NCBI GenBank assembly: GCA_022885665.1
Contig: JAGQDJ010000070.1
Span: forward strand, 62,001 to 126,000
Direction of reading: 5' to 3'
Length of the DNA stretch: 64,000 nt
Origin: Triops longicaudatus
Lineage: Eukaryota > Arthropoda > Branchiopoda > Notostraca > Triopsidae
Shown here: positions 13,467 through 26,100 of the stretch, in pieces
Position numbering within the stretch: position 1 is the first letter of the stretch
Layout: each line of letters opens with the position of its first letter
The notes under the pieces: model-generated
What the model was told of the DNA's origin: nothing
Seen by the model: the letters and a program-made list of their open reading frames with translations, nothing else
The model's database searches: none
Translations under genes and position numbers: made by a program

Positions 13467-16400
13467 CTTGACAACGCGTACGTGGTTTCCGTAGACATGG
13501 ACGGAGATTTTGCTCTTGCAACGCAGAATTGTCATCGACTTTTTCACGCGAAGGTAACAAATGAAACTAGAAAGCGAATCTACTTAACAATTCTTTGCGC
13601 TCTAGCTTTCGTTCGTGTAGTATTCTATTTTTTAATTTAGAAACCATCGTAGACATAGCCTACTGCATTTACTTGAATTGCTTCAAATATTATTTGAATT
13701 TTTAATTGTCAGTGAAGCGGAAAAAAAAGATACTGACTTTTTGTGTATCTACTTGTTTCAAGAGAGAAAAAATCGTCCGGCTTTTACCTGTCCACAAAAA
13801 ATCCTACGCGTTTATTGCCGTTTCGCAGCGAGGGCGCGTGGGTCTGTATGACCGTAAATTTGTTCTGCGATCAGCGTACACCGTCAACCTAGATGGCAAC
13901 ACGGATAGCGGCAGTGCCGCAACTGGACACCAGCGGTCCTCGCGCTCGCACCGTGGCTGGGTGACGGACGCGCTCTACATGCCTGATTGCCGCACGTTGG
14001 TGGTCGCTACCAGTAACCGTGCGCTGCATTTTTACACCACGGTAGTAGCACCACATGCGGAACGATTCCGTGTCTACGGCATGAAGGACATACCCATTTG
14101 CTTAGCCTACGCGCCGGGGATTGAAAACACGCAAGAACCCATGCTATGTGTGGGCGACGACGGAGGAGACGTACTGGTTTTACGCTTTTTGCAAGCGTCC
14201 CAGTCCTTGTTCAAAAACCGAGAAGCTGAAAGAGTCCAGAAAGTCTTTTGGAAAGTAAACAAATTCAACCCAAAATAGTATACGTTGTAAAGCGTACTTT
14301 TAAAATGCATATTAAAAAGAAAGCTGAGTAAAATTCTTTTTATAGCGAACTCTTGCAAAATGTATTAAAAATTGCGTCTGATGTTCTGAACTTCGCATAT
14401 TCCGCTCGTGTGTTTCTTACGGGTGTGCTATAACAAGATTCTAATGTTTAAGATAAAGTAATTAACGAGTTGCTGAAATTCCATTAGTACAAACGAGACA
14501 AATTATTTGAAATTTTTTAAAATGCTTTTATTGGATTTAGGAACTGCAGTTGCAAGCCGGACTTGTTTCACTCTTGGTATTGCCAGTATCGCACAAGCGA
14601 CCGGTACTGCAAGTTTCCATTTCGTCTGACCTACGGTTCATTTATTCATGCAGCAGAAACCCGCAAATGTCTTTGGCAATTAGACATATCCATGCCGAAC
14701 ATCCTCCGTACTTCTTTACCTTACCGCAGGTATTGTTGAATTTGAGTTAGTATCCTTCGAATCACTATTCAGTTCGCTTGTTTATGGATGCATCGAGAAA
14801 GAAAGCTTAAGTAGAAAAGGGAAAACTCGGGTGAACTTCCGAATCCTTTCAGATCACAATGCTAGAAGAAAGTGAAGTTCAGTTAACCGAGCGTGGATGT
14901 GTTAGAAAACAGAAAATCTTGAATAGTATTAAGGAAACTAGATTCACAGGAAACTCAAGCAAAAATACGAATTCAAACTTGCGAATAATTTTTCCGGTCA
15001 CGGTTGGTTGGACATTTCGAATTTTCGTGCAGATTAATCAAAATAAGTTCGAAGAATAAATTTTCTGAAGTTTTTATAAATTCCGAATAAAATAGAAATC
15101 TTCAGATTCACACGAAATTTAGGGGAAATTTCCATTTCGAATTTGTGTCGTATTTGAGTGTACAGGATTTCGTACAGAATGAAAGGCAAAATGTTTAGCC
15201 TCATTTTTCTCAATATTTCTTTCAAAGCTGTCCAAAGCGACTAAAACTTCCTTTCAAATCAGGGTATACTTTGCTTTGAAGCTGATCCGATCAACGGATT
15301 AGTTGCTACCGGCCGCCCAGACGGTACTGTTCACTTATGGACGTGGGTGGTATCGTCCAAACCTCTGGCCAGCTTAAAAGGCCACACAAGTCCTATTGTT
15401 GGCTTGCTAATCGTCAAGGAGAACTATTTGTTAAGTGTCTGCGAACGAGCGGTAAGAAATACCACATAGATTACATTGGTTGAAATACTAATTTTCGGTC
15501 ATTTTAGTTAATTTGTACATTATTTTTTGTCTACATTGCATTCGTGTATATTTCCATTGTTATTATATTTATTCGCTTATTCTATTATTTTATTTATTTA
15601 TTTGTCCGTAAATTTTGCTTTTTTCTTAATTTATATGTACATTTTTTATTTATTATTTTGTTTTACTATTTGCATTTTTTTCACAGTTTACAGCGCATAG
15701 CAGTAGTTATTTTAGTAATTTAGAGTACGTTTAAAGGAATTGCTTACCATCGTTGTTCATTGGTTATTCAAAGGAACTGCGGCTTTGGGAACTGCAGAAT
15801 GAACTGTGCTTAAATTGCGTGCCACTCTACTTCCCAGTATTTGGAATGTTGGGCAAACGGATCGAATTCGCCGAGATTCCGCTTGTAATTCATCCGCGGC
15901 TACCTGGTCAGCTGTTTGTGGGCTGTTGCGACTACGTGGCCTGCATCAAGAGCAGTCTAATCGCTTCATCAGCCACCGTTACCTTTAACGAAGGCGAAGA
16001 CTTGGTGGACGAGGAAGCGGAACCTAATCCGCAGAGCAAGTACGTGAACGAAATCGAAATCCCGTCCCACTTTACTGAAGATTTCTACGATATCCCAGCT
16101 CCAGAAGAATCCCTTGTCTTTGCCAAACTCAGCGCCTCAGTCCAGAAACCTAACCCTGATTTGCCCTGCAATTCTTTCGAGTTGAGATTTCGTCAGCAAC
16201 TGGACGAAAATCTCCAGAAACAAATGTTGGAAAAGGCGTCTTGGGCGCCCATCGCGTCTAAAGTCCACGGAGAGGCCGAAGATGGCGGTCAAAGAGTAGT
16301 TTATGGCTGGGAGAACGCTAAGCCGTTCACAGACCCGCCACCAGAGGGCTTGGTGCCCATTCACGCCTTAAAGTGCGACAAATTGGCCCAGTTGAGCAAA

Positions 16401-16820
16401 ATTAAAGAGCATGTACGCAATGGAACGCCATTTTGTGCATTGACAGTGCACGACCCTGTTCAATTGCAATTACCAGCCACGCTTCCCGTATCCAATCGCA
16501 TGAAGAGCCGCGGTCTCACGAGTAGCATACTAGCGCAGCCTTCGGAACTCGTGAAACTGAACCTAGACTTCGGAGATGACCCGTGGAGCGGGTTTTCTTC
16601 GACGCGATCGAGCATGGCCTCCCATCTAGCGCTCAGTTTGAGCAGCTACTACAGGCACAAACACGGGCTCGATCGCCGAAATGAGAGGAAGAAAAGCACC
16701 ACATTGTTTCCAGCACTGGGTACTGTGACTTCTGGTAGTAGGAAATCTAGCGTTTCTTCCATCTCGGTGTCGATTAGCTCGTTAGGCAGCGAACCGGGGA
16801 CGTATTTATCGCCAGTTTAA
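13467..16820 (+). CDS. WD40-repeat protein, WDR64/WDR49/WDY-like (5' incomplete)
   Basis: Five exons join in phase 0: 13467-13553, 13763-14254, 14541-14729, 15263-15451 and 15774-16820 with stop, giving 668 codons. WD-type blades are visible: SVDMDGDFALAT, HRGWVTD followed later by GDDGGDVLVL, SDLRFIYSCS, GLVATGRPDGTVHLW with LKGHTSPIVGL, and ELRLWEL, which is rebuilt only when exon 5 starts at 15774. Order and wording resemble the WDR49/WDR64/Drosophila WDY group, in which GWVTD and GDD-G blocks recur; that assignment is by recall. WD40 proteins are scaffolds and this group is poorly characterised. The last 250 residues have no recognised fold and end in a Ser-rich tail. The 5' end is open: either exons upstream of 13467 are missed, or translation starts at ATG 13495. 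AATAAA follows at 16873. Confidence 0.75.
15540..15680. repeat. AT-rich (TTTA)n-like stretch in WD-gene intron
   Basis: Low-complexity T/A sequence with repeated ATTTATTT units, inside the intron 15452-15773. An alternative acceptor at 15686 follows it, but using that acceptor hits an in-frame stop before the ELRLWEL blade, so I prefer the acceptor at 15773. Confidence 0.6.
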
Positions 16821-16872
16821 AGTCAGGCATTCCGTTCATGGATTTGTGGAACCGAATGTACTCAGGAAGAGA

Positions 16873-16878
16873 AATAAA
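16873..16878 (+). terminator. Polyadenylation signal AATAAA (WD40 gene)
   Basis: Canonical AATAAA 53 bp after the stop of the WD40 gene. Confidence 0.55.
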
Positions 16879-17500
16879 CGTATTTATGAATAAAATGAAA
16901 GACATTGGAACGTTTCACTGCCGGTGTAGTCTTTACTGCTCATATATTTTTTATAAGAATTTTCTAGAATCTTCGAATGTGCAAGGTATTGAATGAGTGC
17001 ATTTTGTATAAATTGATGATCATTCCCGGTCCTTTCTCCGAATCTTAAGATTGTGTCCATGGTGGGAATGCTTTTGCTTCAGAGCTTGGTAAAAAAAAAA
17101 AAAAATACTAGTTTTTCGCTGTCTTAAAGTCTCCTTCGCATGCGGATTCGCTCGTTTGGGTTATTTTTGTCTACGTGGATGGCAATGTGCAGGAATAGTA
17201 CAAAAAATAAAAGAACAGGAAAACTATAAAATTACATATGCAGTTCGTGCATATAATTATGCATATTGTGTGTGAATTGGATTTATGATTAGCATTACTC
17301 CACTGAATAGAGCAGAAAGACGTGCAGACATTCAATTTTGCAATGATGGCGTACTTTCGTCCATTTGATAGTGTTCAGGCAAGAGAACGTTTTCCTTGTT
17401 GCCACGTTTCGACGTTCCAAGTCATTTGGTCGTACGTTTACACCTATAACGTAATCAGTTTGATGAAACTCTTAGTCCTGTTATGTCTCGAATTACTAAG

Positions 17501-18874
17501 ATGGGCTTAAAAGGTAAAATCTTTTAATATTTTAATAACAGATTTCTCTCTAAATTCTTGTGAAAGGAAAAAAAGATGATTTTTTTTTTAGGAAAAACGG
17601 AGCAAACTTTTATTGAAAAAACTGGAAATCTATAAATTATTTTTTTTTTATTTTCCCATGTAGGACGTCGATCAGCCAAGTGGATACTAATCACCTCACT
17701 GCTCGTGACTGTATACCTGTTTCCAGGGAAGATTTTCGGGTATTTTAGTTCACTAGTGAATACCGAACGTGACTACGAAACAGAATTTTCTTATCCGTTG
17801 GATGTCGACTTGCTCCCTTTAATCGAAAGCCTGAAAAATGGTGAAAATCCAAGCATCGCACCTCGTTACCAGCAATACAACTTATCTTTCATTATCCTCA
17901 ACCGTGAGAAATGCAAACTCACCGAAAAGAGTGCTAAAACTTATTTACTGATAATGGTCAAGTCGGACGCTGAAAATGTGCACCAACGGAATGCTATTCG
18001 TATTTCCTGGGGCCAAGAAGACAGCATCACAGAGCTGGGTATCAAACGAGTTTTCTTAGTCGGTACCCGGCCTTGGGTACCTAAACTTCAAAAGCAACTG
18101 CAAAACGAACAGATTTTGTATTCAGATTTGGTCCAAGCAGATTTCTTCGACACTTACTACAACAACACGTACAAAACTATGTCAGGCTTCAAGTGGGCAA
18201 TGCAATACTGCCCGAACACAGAGTACGTTATGTTTCTTGATGACGACATGTACCTTTCCGTCCCCAATTTGCTCCATTTCCTTCGAAATCCGACTAAGTA
18301 CCCCGGTTACCTGGAAACAGTCACAAGTACCAGCACGGACCTTACCAATTCTATGAGTATGATGAGAATACTGAAAGATACTCACAAAGGAAATCGTGCA
18401 GAAATAATACCGGTCGCCAAGTTTCCACATTTGCAACCGCCAAAACGAAGTGCATCTGAGGTACTTAGTGGTACGGGAGTCATAAATCACCGACTTTATG
18501 CTGGTTTCGTGTACCCTTCAGAAAAGCCTATAAGAAACGAAGACAGTAAGTGGTACATTCCGACCTCCGAGTACCAATACGACCGCTGGCCGCCGTATGT
18601 CCCCGCAGGTGCAATTGTCCTTACCCGCTCTACGCTGGCAGACATGTACTACGCCAGTTTCTACACTCAGCCTTTTCGTTTCGACGACATTTACGTGGCT
18701 ATCTTGGCGAAGAAGATTGGAATTGCACCGTACCACTGTAACGAGTTTTATATAAAAAAGAAAGACTACTTGTCGCCCGAAGACTACAAACGCGTCGTTG
18801 TCTCGCACGGGTTCGACGAGATCAAAGAATTGCTGCACGTGTGGAGACAACAAAGACTAGCTAACTATGCATGA
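17501..18874 (+). CDS. Beta-1,3-glycosyltransferase, GT31 family (B3GALT/brainiac-like)
   Basis: Two coding exons, 17501-17513 and 17664-18874, spliced in phase 1, give 407 residues. The tiny first exon supplies MGLKG, followed by RRSAKW and a hydrophobic segment near residues 11-30. This is the basic-plus-TM layout of a type II Golgi anchor. Family marks are IRISWG near 117-121, a DDD metal/donor motif in VMFLDDDMY near 197-199, the PAGAIVLTRS block, FRFDDIYVAI in place of the usual EDVYVG, and a conserved C-terminal Cys. Such enzymes transfer Gal, GlcNAc or GalNAc in beta-1,3 linkage to glycoprotein or glycolipid acceptors; the exact donor and acceptor cannot be read from sequence. The length is normal for the family and I see no damage. 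Confidence 0.9.
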
Positions 18875-18883
18875 TAACAAAAA

Positions 18884-18962
18884 TCAACGATAACAATAAT
18901 CACGGATAAGAATACAATGATAACAATGATCGTGATCCATGATAACAGTGATCAACGAAAAG
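18884..18962. repeat. Degenerate GATAACAATGATC repeat in 3' flank
   Basis: Just after the GT31 stop, words such as GATAACAATAATC, GATAACAATGATC and GATAACAGTGATC recur with spacers. This looks like a decayed 13-20 bp satellite in the presumed 3'UTR. The open frame crossing it is probably chance. Confidence 0.5.
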
Positions 18963-19433
18963 AAATGAACGCTCGAAATCATTTCATTACTGTATATTGT
19001 TACGTTCTACTCCTTTTCCAATCCGTTTATTCGAAACTTCAATACAAAATCACCCAAAAACACTCTCCTTCTCGTGCTAACTCTCACACCACGCTTACAA
19101 CAATCAAACTTCACGCTCAAGAAACGGAACCGTCTCCAAAGAAGGTCAGGAAGGAACTCTACATTACAGGCTCGGTGCAGGGAATTTCATTCTTACCAAC
19201 AATGAATCTTTGGATTCATCGTTGGGTGGTTACGAAATTGACTGTTGGGTAATAGAACGCCACAATATAAAAAAATACACCAAAACTTTCCATTTCTGTC
19301 GTGAAACATTTATTGCTTCAAAAAATTTTACAAAATTGCCTTTATGGTCACTACGTATTCACGCGCTTGTGCGTTCACTGCAAATTCGTGAGCTCACCTT
19401 TATATTTTTACAAATGATAATTCTATTTAATCT

Positions 19434-19499
19434 ACGAAAGGCGAACCGCATGCTCACGAAAGGCGAGCCGCTTGATCACGAAAGGCGAACCGCGTGTGC
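19434..19499. repeat. 3 x 22-bp tandem repeat
   Basis: Three consecutive 22-bp units, 19434-19455, 19456-19477 and 19478-19499, share the core ACGAAAGGCGAACCGC. A fourth degenerate start follows. The stretch is GC-richer than its surroundings. Confidence 0.85.
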
Positions 19500-19967
19500 A
19501 CAAGGCGCTTTATACGGTTTCTTGCATGACTGTCGCTAGAACTCAATGCTTTTAAGTTCGTTTCAACTGGCTAACAAAAACTTGTGTGGAAAAAGGCTTC
19601 GCTTGAAAACGTTAAGTGACTTGAGCGTTCGTGCGAGCGTCGACAGGAAAACAAGTCTTCACCAAAAGCTACTTGGTGAAAAAGTAATAATAATAGAAAA
19701 TGGTGGAAAAAGGAAGGTTCCATCCGCATAGCAAAACAAACGCTCTTTTCATACCCTTTTAGTCACCCTTTTCTCCTTTCTGGGCACATTGCTTTATGCG
19801 TCTATGATAAAATAAATAAAGCAATAAAAAGTCGACATAATGTAAATTTTTCGCTATGCATGTCTTTTACATGTTATGCTGAAAAATATCGTGCTTTCTC
19901 AAGATTCAAACGCAAAAAAAAAAAAGATTGTGAAAAGCACTAACACTTCAGATTTCTTTAAAAAAAA

Positions 19968-21283
19968 TCACACGAACTGTAAGGAAAACGACGAAATGTT
20001 GCAAATGGACGAAACCCCTGGCCAACGGATACCATAATCGCCAGCAGCAACGTTGCTCGTACCCCAGAACCTCACCCCTTCACCCCCTGGGCAATTGCTA
20101 TCTTGTGCAAGGTTCCAGAAAGATCCACAAGGTGTTGGATTGACGGGATATACATAAGGGTACACAGTACGTAGTATAGTATTGCTGCCAAAGTTGAATC
20201 CGTCCCCAGTGTTTCCTCCCAGGAAAATCATGTTCAAAGTGCCATCGGCCATTATTTGGAAATTACTGTAGCGAACTTCGTAAAAAGGCTGAGTTGGGTT
20301 TTCGCATTCGAAACGGAGCACCACTTGCTGGTAACTCGTAGTCCATGCCTTTTGCAGACGAGTCCAGTTGTAATTTGTTTGGTTTGGCATACCAAACGGC
20401 GAGCCCAGGACATCGTTGCCGGTACTGGTATCGACCCGTCTACGCATGATGTACTGAGCCGCACCGTAGCATTGGGTAGGGAACGGCGGTGGTGCTGCCA
20501 TAGGAACATTGCCCTCGGGCCAAATCCAACAATTGTAGGCATAATCTAAAATTAAAATTTCTAAAATTAATAGACAATGTCTAAAAAAAACGATAATTAC
20601 CGAAAAACTACTTTGAACACGACTTTTTTAAACATTAATAATTAATCCATACGTACTTGACGTTCGGTTGTAAAGACTGTAACATTCAGCGCAAGTTCTG
20701 GGGCAAATTGTGCAAGACGTGCCAGCGCAAGTGGGTCGAACATTAGGGCAATAATCCCTATAATCACTGGAAGTCATTCCAGGTTTCTGATTGATACAAG
20801 GGACAGCATTATTGGGTGTATCAGCAACTCGGTCCCAGAGCCGGGCCACGTCCGCGCTCATTAAGTATTTGGCCTTGGTATTGCAGATATTGTGGTTCCA
20901 CATCCGACATCGCCAAAAAGGCACGCTCGGCTCATTTATTTGATACACCGCAAAAGATTCGCAAATTGTCTCGACGGAGCATAGTCTAGAGCAGTGGCCC
21001 CAAGCTCGTTCTCTAGTATATACTAGAACATTTGTAAACAAAATAAATAAATGAAAAAACTAAATAAAAACTACGAGTCGCCAATCTTTAAAATACGTCA
21101 TTATTGAAATAAAAAAAATGAAAGAGTATTACCAGACCGAAAATCAATTGTTTTAACAGTGCTGCTACCGAATGTCAAAACGTTGTTTTCGTACCACTTT
21201 CTCTCAGTTACAAAGAAATGTGAGCGGTACTGGCCGAGTGTAAACGGTATCAGCCCCAGAACAACGCTCAAACAGATCCACAT
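19968..21283 (-). CDS. Secreted Cys-rich protein with PAN/apple-like N-terminal region
   Basis: Three exons on the minus strand, 21283-21133, 21022-20657 and 20545-19968 with stop, all join in phase 1 and give 364 residues. Residues 1-17 (MWICLSVVLGLIPFTLG) are a clear signal peptide, so the product should be secreted. Exon 2 has GHCSRLCSVETICESFAVY, the spacing CxxxC-x5-CxSF typical of PAN/apple modules, and then more cysteines ending CTICPRTCAEC. Exon 3 has few cysteines, is rich in aromatic residues, Asn and Gly, and contains TNYNWTRLQKAW and GVRFWGTSNVAAGDYGIRWPG; I recognise no family there. PAN modules bind proteins or carbohydrates, so a ligand-binding extracellular role is an inference. 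The gene is convergent with the GT31 gene. An extra exon in the 110-bp introns is unlikely. Confidence 0.75.
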
Positions 21284-23060
21284 TGTTTCGATTTGTACGG
21301 TACCGAATTCGGATCATAACTGGCCTGACTTTGAACTCCGCTACCAAATACGAAGTATTCTGATTTTCGATACTGCGCATGGATTTACAAGGCACTGATG
21401 GTATGAAAAGAAGTAGTCGATGTTTTTCATAAAAGTCAAAGTGTTGACGCTCGAGCTAAAAAATTAAAGCCTTTCGGTGCATGCAAAACACCCGGAATGT
21501 ATTTCAAGTATACGAAGCACGTGTCGCACATGAGCTGTGGTTTGAACGATCGTGTACAGTAAGTGCGATTACGGCTTCTTGTGAAGGTTTGCAGTAATAG
21601 CGTAAGAAAGAGTACGTTTCGTCATTCTACCAGAAATCCAGTGCAAGTCTGGAGAGAAACGGGACACAGGTTTAAAGAACATGCCGTGATATTCGGTAAT
21701 ATAGACGGCAAAGGCCTTTTTGGGGCTTTTCAAGTAGAAATCTTGCTCTAAACCAATGCCTAAGCTGAATCCTATGGTAAAACATCTTTAAAGTCACACA
21801 AGAAAGAAAAAGCGTGCTAAAAATTTACGGCTTTTTTAGCCAAGCGAAAGAGTTTTGCCGACAATTTATCGGAGTAAAACATTTTTGTTATTTTTGTATA
21901 TATATTTTATTATATTTATATTTTTAAATATTTTTATATTATATTTATACCGTATTCTTATTATGATTCTATCTATGACAATGTAATTGAGATTTTTGCT
22001 TTCACCGTCATTTTATGGTTTTATTTCTGTGTTGAACTACTACAATTCGAACGCTAACTAGGCATTAAAACGCCCCCAAAATTGCTTGGGGCTGTGTTTG
22101 GGGACGTCGTTGTCTTAGGCTCCAACGTTTCGTTCAAGATCTGTTACTTTTGCGCCAGTTCAGACAGTACGCTATGCCCATTTGCGAGTCTTTGTCCAGC
22201 TGTCAGTGAGACGTTCTTATTACACAGACTTCATTTACTTTAAAGCTACTCTGCCTGGCTTATTGCACCGAAATTTTCTGACGGCGACAAGAAGTTTTAG
22301 CAACTTAATACAGTGATATCGGTTGGAAAAGCGAAATACATATCTTGTGGTGCCGTGTTAAGTAAATTAAAATAATAGCTTCATGCGATCAATATATTGA
22401 TTTCCTGTTATGTAACACGTCAAAACTTCTTCGAGATATTCTGATCAAACATCAAAATTTGACTTGATGAGAAAAAAGTTGTACTTCGTGGCAATTCTAT
22501 CAAGGTGCAAGCTATGGACCAGCCGTCTAAAATTAATTTATCGCCAAATCCGAGAACAGAAGCAAGTTTTCTTTCCATTGTTTTTTTCTGGTAAGCAAAT
22601 GGTTTTTCGTGCTTCGCTTTCGCTTTGCAAAATCTGTCTTGGTATTCTGCTCTATTTTTTTTTTCTATACTGATATTTTACGTTATTTATTATTATTTAC
22701 TATAATTATTATTGTGAAGCTGTTTACTCAGAAAACGGAGATTTTTTAAACATTTTAACTCGAATCTCATTTACTCAAGCGAAAATTGTCGCTTTTCAAA
22801 TAACGTTGGCTATCTCAGCGATAGTTCTAAGAAATAACGGTCTCTTGCTCAGTCAATAGTAGACTGCTTTCTCGAACGTTATTTACCACCTTAGTAAAGC
22901 TTTGTGACCATTTCATATTTGCTTGAGATTAATAGTAAAACAAAATGTACCTCACTGTAGACCTTAAGACTCTAGAAAACTCTCAGTGTGATACCGAGAA
23001 CTTTTGGAGTTTTCCAATGCACCTTACATGCAAAGATTTCGAGCTCAAGTTAAAAATCTA
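21284..23060. other. Intergenic region between PAN-like gene and ABCC gene
   Basis: About 1.8 kb with only short, unsupported frames. It should hold the promoter of the minus-strand PAN-like gene at its left end and that of the ABCC gene at its right end. AT-rich low complexity is present at 21890-21965. Confidence 0.5.
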
Positions 23061-23068
23061 GTCAACGC

Positions 23069-23077
23069 TATATAAAA
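23069..23077 (+). promoter_or_regulatory. TATA box of ABCC gene
   Basis: TATATAAAA lies 56 bp before ATG 23133 and 161 bp before ATG 23238. A start site about 30 bp downstream would place the short out-of-frame ATGs at 23098 and 23102 at the very 5' end of the mRNA. Confidence 0.5.
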
Positions 23078-23132
23078 AGCCCTTGGGGGCCACGCTCATG
23101 AATGAACGCAAAGCGTTACTATCGAAAAACCC

Positions 23133-26100
23133 ATGTTTGGCAAGCCATATAGCCTATTTGCGAAAAGGACCGCAAAATACGTAATTGGCAGCTTTTGCGT
23201 TATTACACCTGAACTATACGTACTTGAAATAACTTTGATGGACACCAGAAAGAAAGTGAAACTTTTCAATAGGTGGTTAAACCCTTTCTTGCAACTTGGG
23301 CACACCAAGGACCTAGAACTTGAAGACTTTTACCAAGTCTTACCAGAGGATTCTTCGAAAACTTTAGGAGATCAATTGGAGAGGTGAGCACGTGCTACAT
23401 AAAACTTAATGTTCAATCTACTACATTTCCGAACATTGTCGAGTTTCTTACACGAAGGCCAAAAAGCTGTATAACCATCACATTTTCCGACACTGTTTTC
23501 TATTTTGCGTGAGAAAATAGGGAATGGAAGAAAGAGTTGCAGAATGCCAACAAAGGAGCCAAAGACGTGGAGTCCAAGAAACCGAGTTTGTTGCGTGCAT
23601 TAAGCAGGTGTTTTGCGTGGGATTTCATGAAGCCAGGCATATTAGCTTTCGTTGAAGAATGTGGAGTGAAGTAAAACCATTTAATTTTTAATAGTTTAAG
23701 GAAAAGAAAAATAATAAAAATATAATAAAAATATTACAGTAATTTAATTTAAAAAAAATTTCTTTCGAAACATAAAGGATCATCCAACCGGTGTGTTTGG
23801 CTCAATTGCTTAAGTCCTTACAGACTGACAAAAATGACGGAGAAAGGTGGGAGGCTTACGTGTACGGTACTGGGATTGCCCTTTCCACTGCTTGTTACAT
23901 ATTCACGCACCATCCTTATTTTTATACCGCTGACCATGTAGGTATGAAGCTTCGAGTGTCCACTTGCTCGCTTCTATACCGAAAGGTACGAAAAGTAAGA
24001 AATAATTATTGAGATGGTTACGAAGTTAATACGAAGATAAGTTTCTTTTTTAAAAAAAGTTACCTTTTATTTGGTGAAAAGTTCATAGCGTGGTCTCAAC
24101 ATTTCAGAGCTTAAAGCTCAGCAAAAATGCGCTGGGACAAACAACCATTGGCCAGTTGGTTAACTTGCTGTCCAACGACGTCGGTCGTTTCGAAGTTATG
24201 ATCCAGTACGTACATTTCTTGTGGGTTGGTCCACTGCAAACTACTATAGTCGTATCATTGCTTTGGTACGAACTTGGAATTTCCGGCTTGACTGGGCTTG
24301 TGTTGCTGGGATTTTACATTGCATTTCAAGGTATGATACAGCCGATCCAGAATTAAAACGAAATTTATAGAGAAATTTTATACGCATTTAATCTCCTCAC
24401 TTTGACTTTGTTTCGAAAGGTTGGATTGGCAAAGTGTTTTCAAACATGAGGCTGAAAACTGCCAAACGGACGGATGAAAGGATTCGTATAATGAACGAGA
24501 TTATCTCTGGAATACGTGTGATCAAGATGTACGCTTGGGAAAAGCCGTTCGCTAGTCTCATTGAGTTTTGCCGCAAGTACACTAAAAAATAATGAAAACG
24601 AAAAGAAAAATATTAAAAATACAACAAAAATAATCCAAGACATGAATTAGTATTTCATTGTGAGACTTCTGTAGGAGAGAAGTGGACGCCATAAGAAAGA
24701 CATCGTATTACCGAGCCTTGGATGTGAGTTTCTCGTTCAGTTCCTCCAAAGTTATATTATTTCTTACGCTCTTCATTTTCGTTCTCACCGGCCATGCCTT
24801 AACAGCCGAGAAAGTAATTATTTGAAATGTCTTTTTACAAAAATACGCATAAGCGTTGTATCAGGCTTTTGTCGCTCTCCTGCTCTACGAGAAAATGCGA
24901 GTGTCCATGACGATATTTTTCCCCAATGCAGTCAGTGGAGTAGCGGAAACTATGGTTACCATCAAGCGATTAGAAGTGATATTGCTTTAGTTTCAATTTA
25001 CTTCGATATTAGCTTGCCAATCTTGTAGAATTTTCTGATGTTGGATGAAAAAGATGTTTCAAATAAACATGCCGAACGCCATCTTGTGACAGACTGCGCG
25101 ATTAGTTTGACGAACGCCACGACCAAGTGGAGAAAAAACGCAGGCGAACCTACTTTGTCTAACGTTTCTTGCACCGTGAAAACTGGGCAGTTGTTGGCCG
25201 TTGTAGGACCTGTTGGCGCGGGCAAAGTGAGAACTTGGCTTAACACAGCTTTCTATTGAATATTGGACCTTACGTTGTATTTTTAAATTTGTTTTATTTA
25301 TTTTTTAATCTTTTATTTAGTTTTTGGTGTCTTTTAATGTGCGCACGTCTTTTAGTTTTATTTCTGGTAATTTTTCTACATCCTTCTTTCCTTTTTTCTT
25401 GGCAAATTCCCACCCTTCAAGACTTCACTTCTCCACGTTTTGCTGCAAGAATTGCCGTTAACGGGAGGTGGGCTCTCCGTTAAGGGAAAAGTCGCCTATG
25501 CATCGCAAGAAGCTTGGGTTTTCTCTGGTACCGTGCGGCAGAACATTCTCTGTGGCGAGTCTTTCGATCCGAGCCGGTACCAGCAAATCATCCAAGTCTG
25601 CGCCTTGGAGGACGATTTGGCCCTGTGGCCCGATGGCGATAGAACTTACGTAGGCGAAAAGGGAGTTATTCTTTCTGGTGGTCAGAAAGCGCGTATCAAC
25701 TTAGCACGGTAATTAATCACGAAATAGTGGTTTGAGAACCCTATTTATTTATTTGTTAAAGAAAATTCTGTCTAATATTTTTGATAGTAGTTATAATCTA
25801 AGATAATCCATGAGCTGATTTTTTGAATAGCGCGTTGTATTTGGACGCAGACATTTATTTGCTGGACGATCCACTTTCGGCTGTGGACACGCACGTAGGG
25901 AGACACTTGTTCTACCGTGCAATCATGGAATTCCTCAAGAATAAAATCCGGGTATTAGTAACTCACCAGCTCCAGTACCTTAAAGCTGTTGACCAGCTTT
26001 TAATTCTAAAGCAGGTGAATATGGAAACCAGCACGGTACCAAGTTCGAATAAAAGTATGAATATTTTAGGGTGGAATGGAAGGCATTGGTACATACGAAG

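Noticed and set aside
15687..15735. Possible extra WD40 exon after the acceptor at 15686
   Set aside because: It reaches an in-frame stop without a usable donor and would disrupt the join that restores the ELRLWEL blade.
18182..18853. Antisense frames across the GT31 exon
   Set aside because: They are shadows of a clearly conserved sense-strand enzyme.
18917..19539. Frames of 111 and 109 codons after the GT31 gene
   Set aside because: They run through degenerate and 22-bp tandem repeats in the presumed 3' flank.
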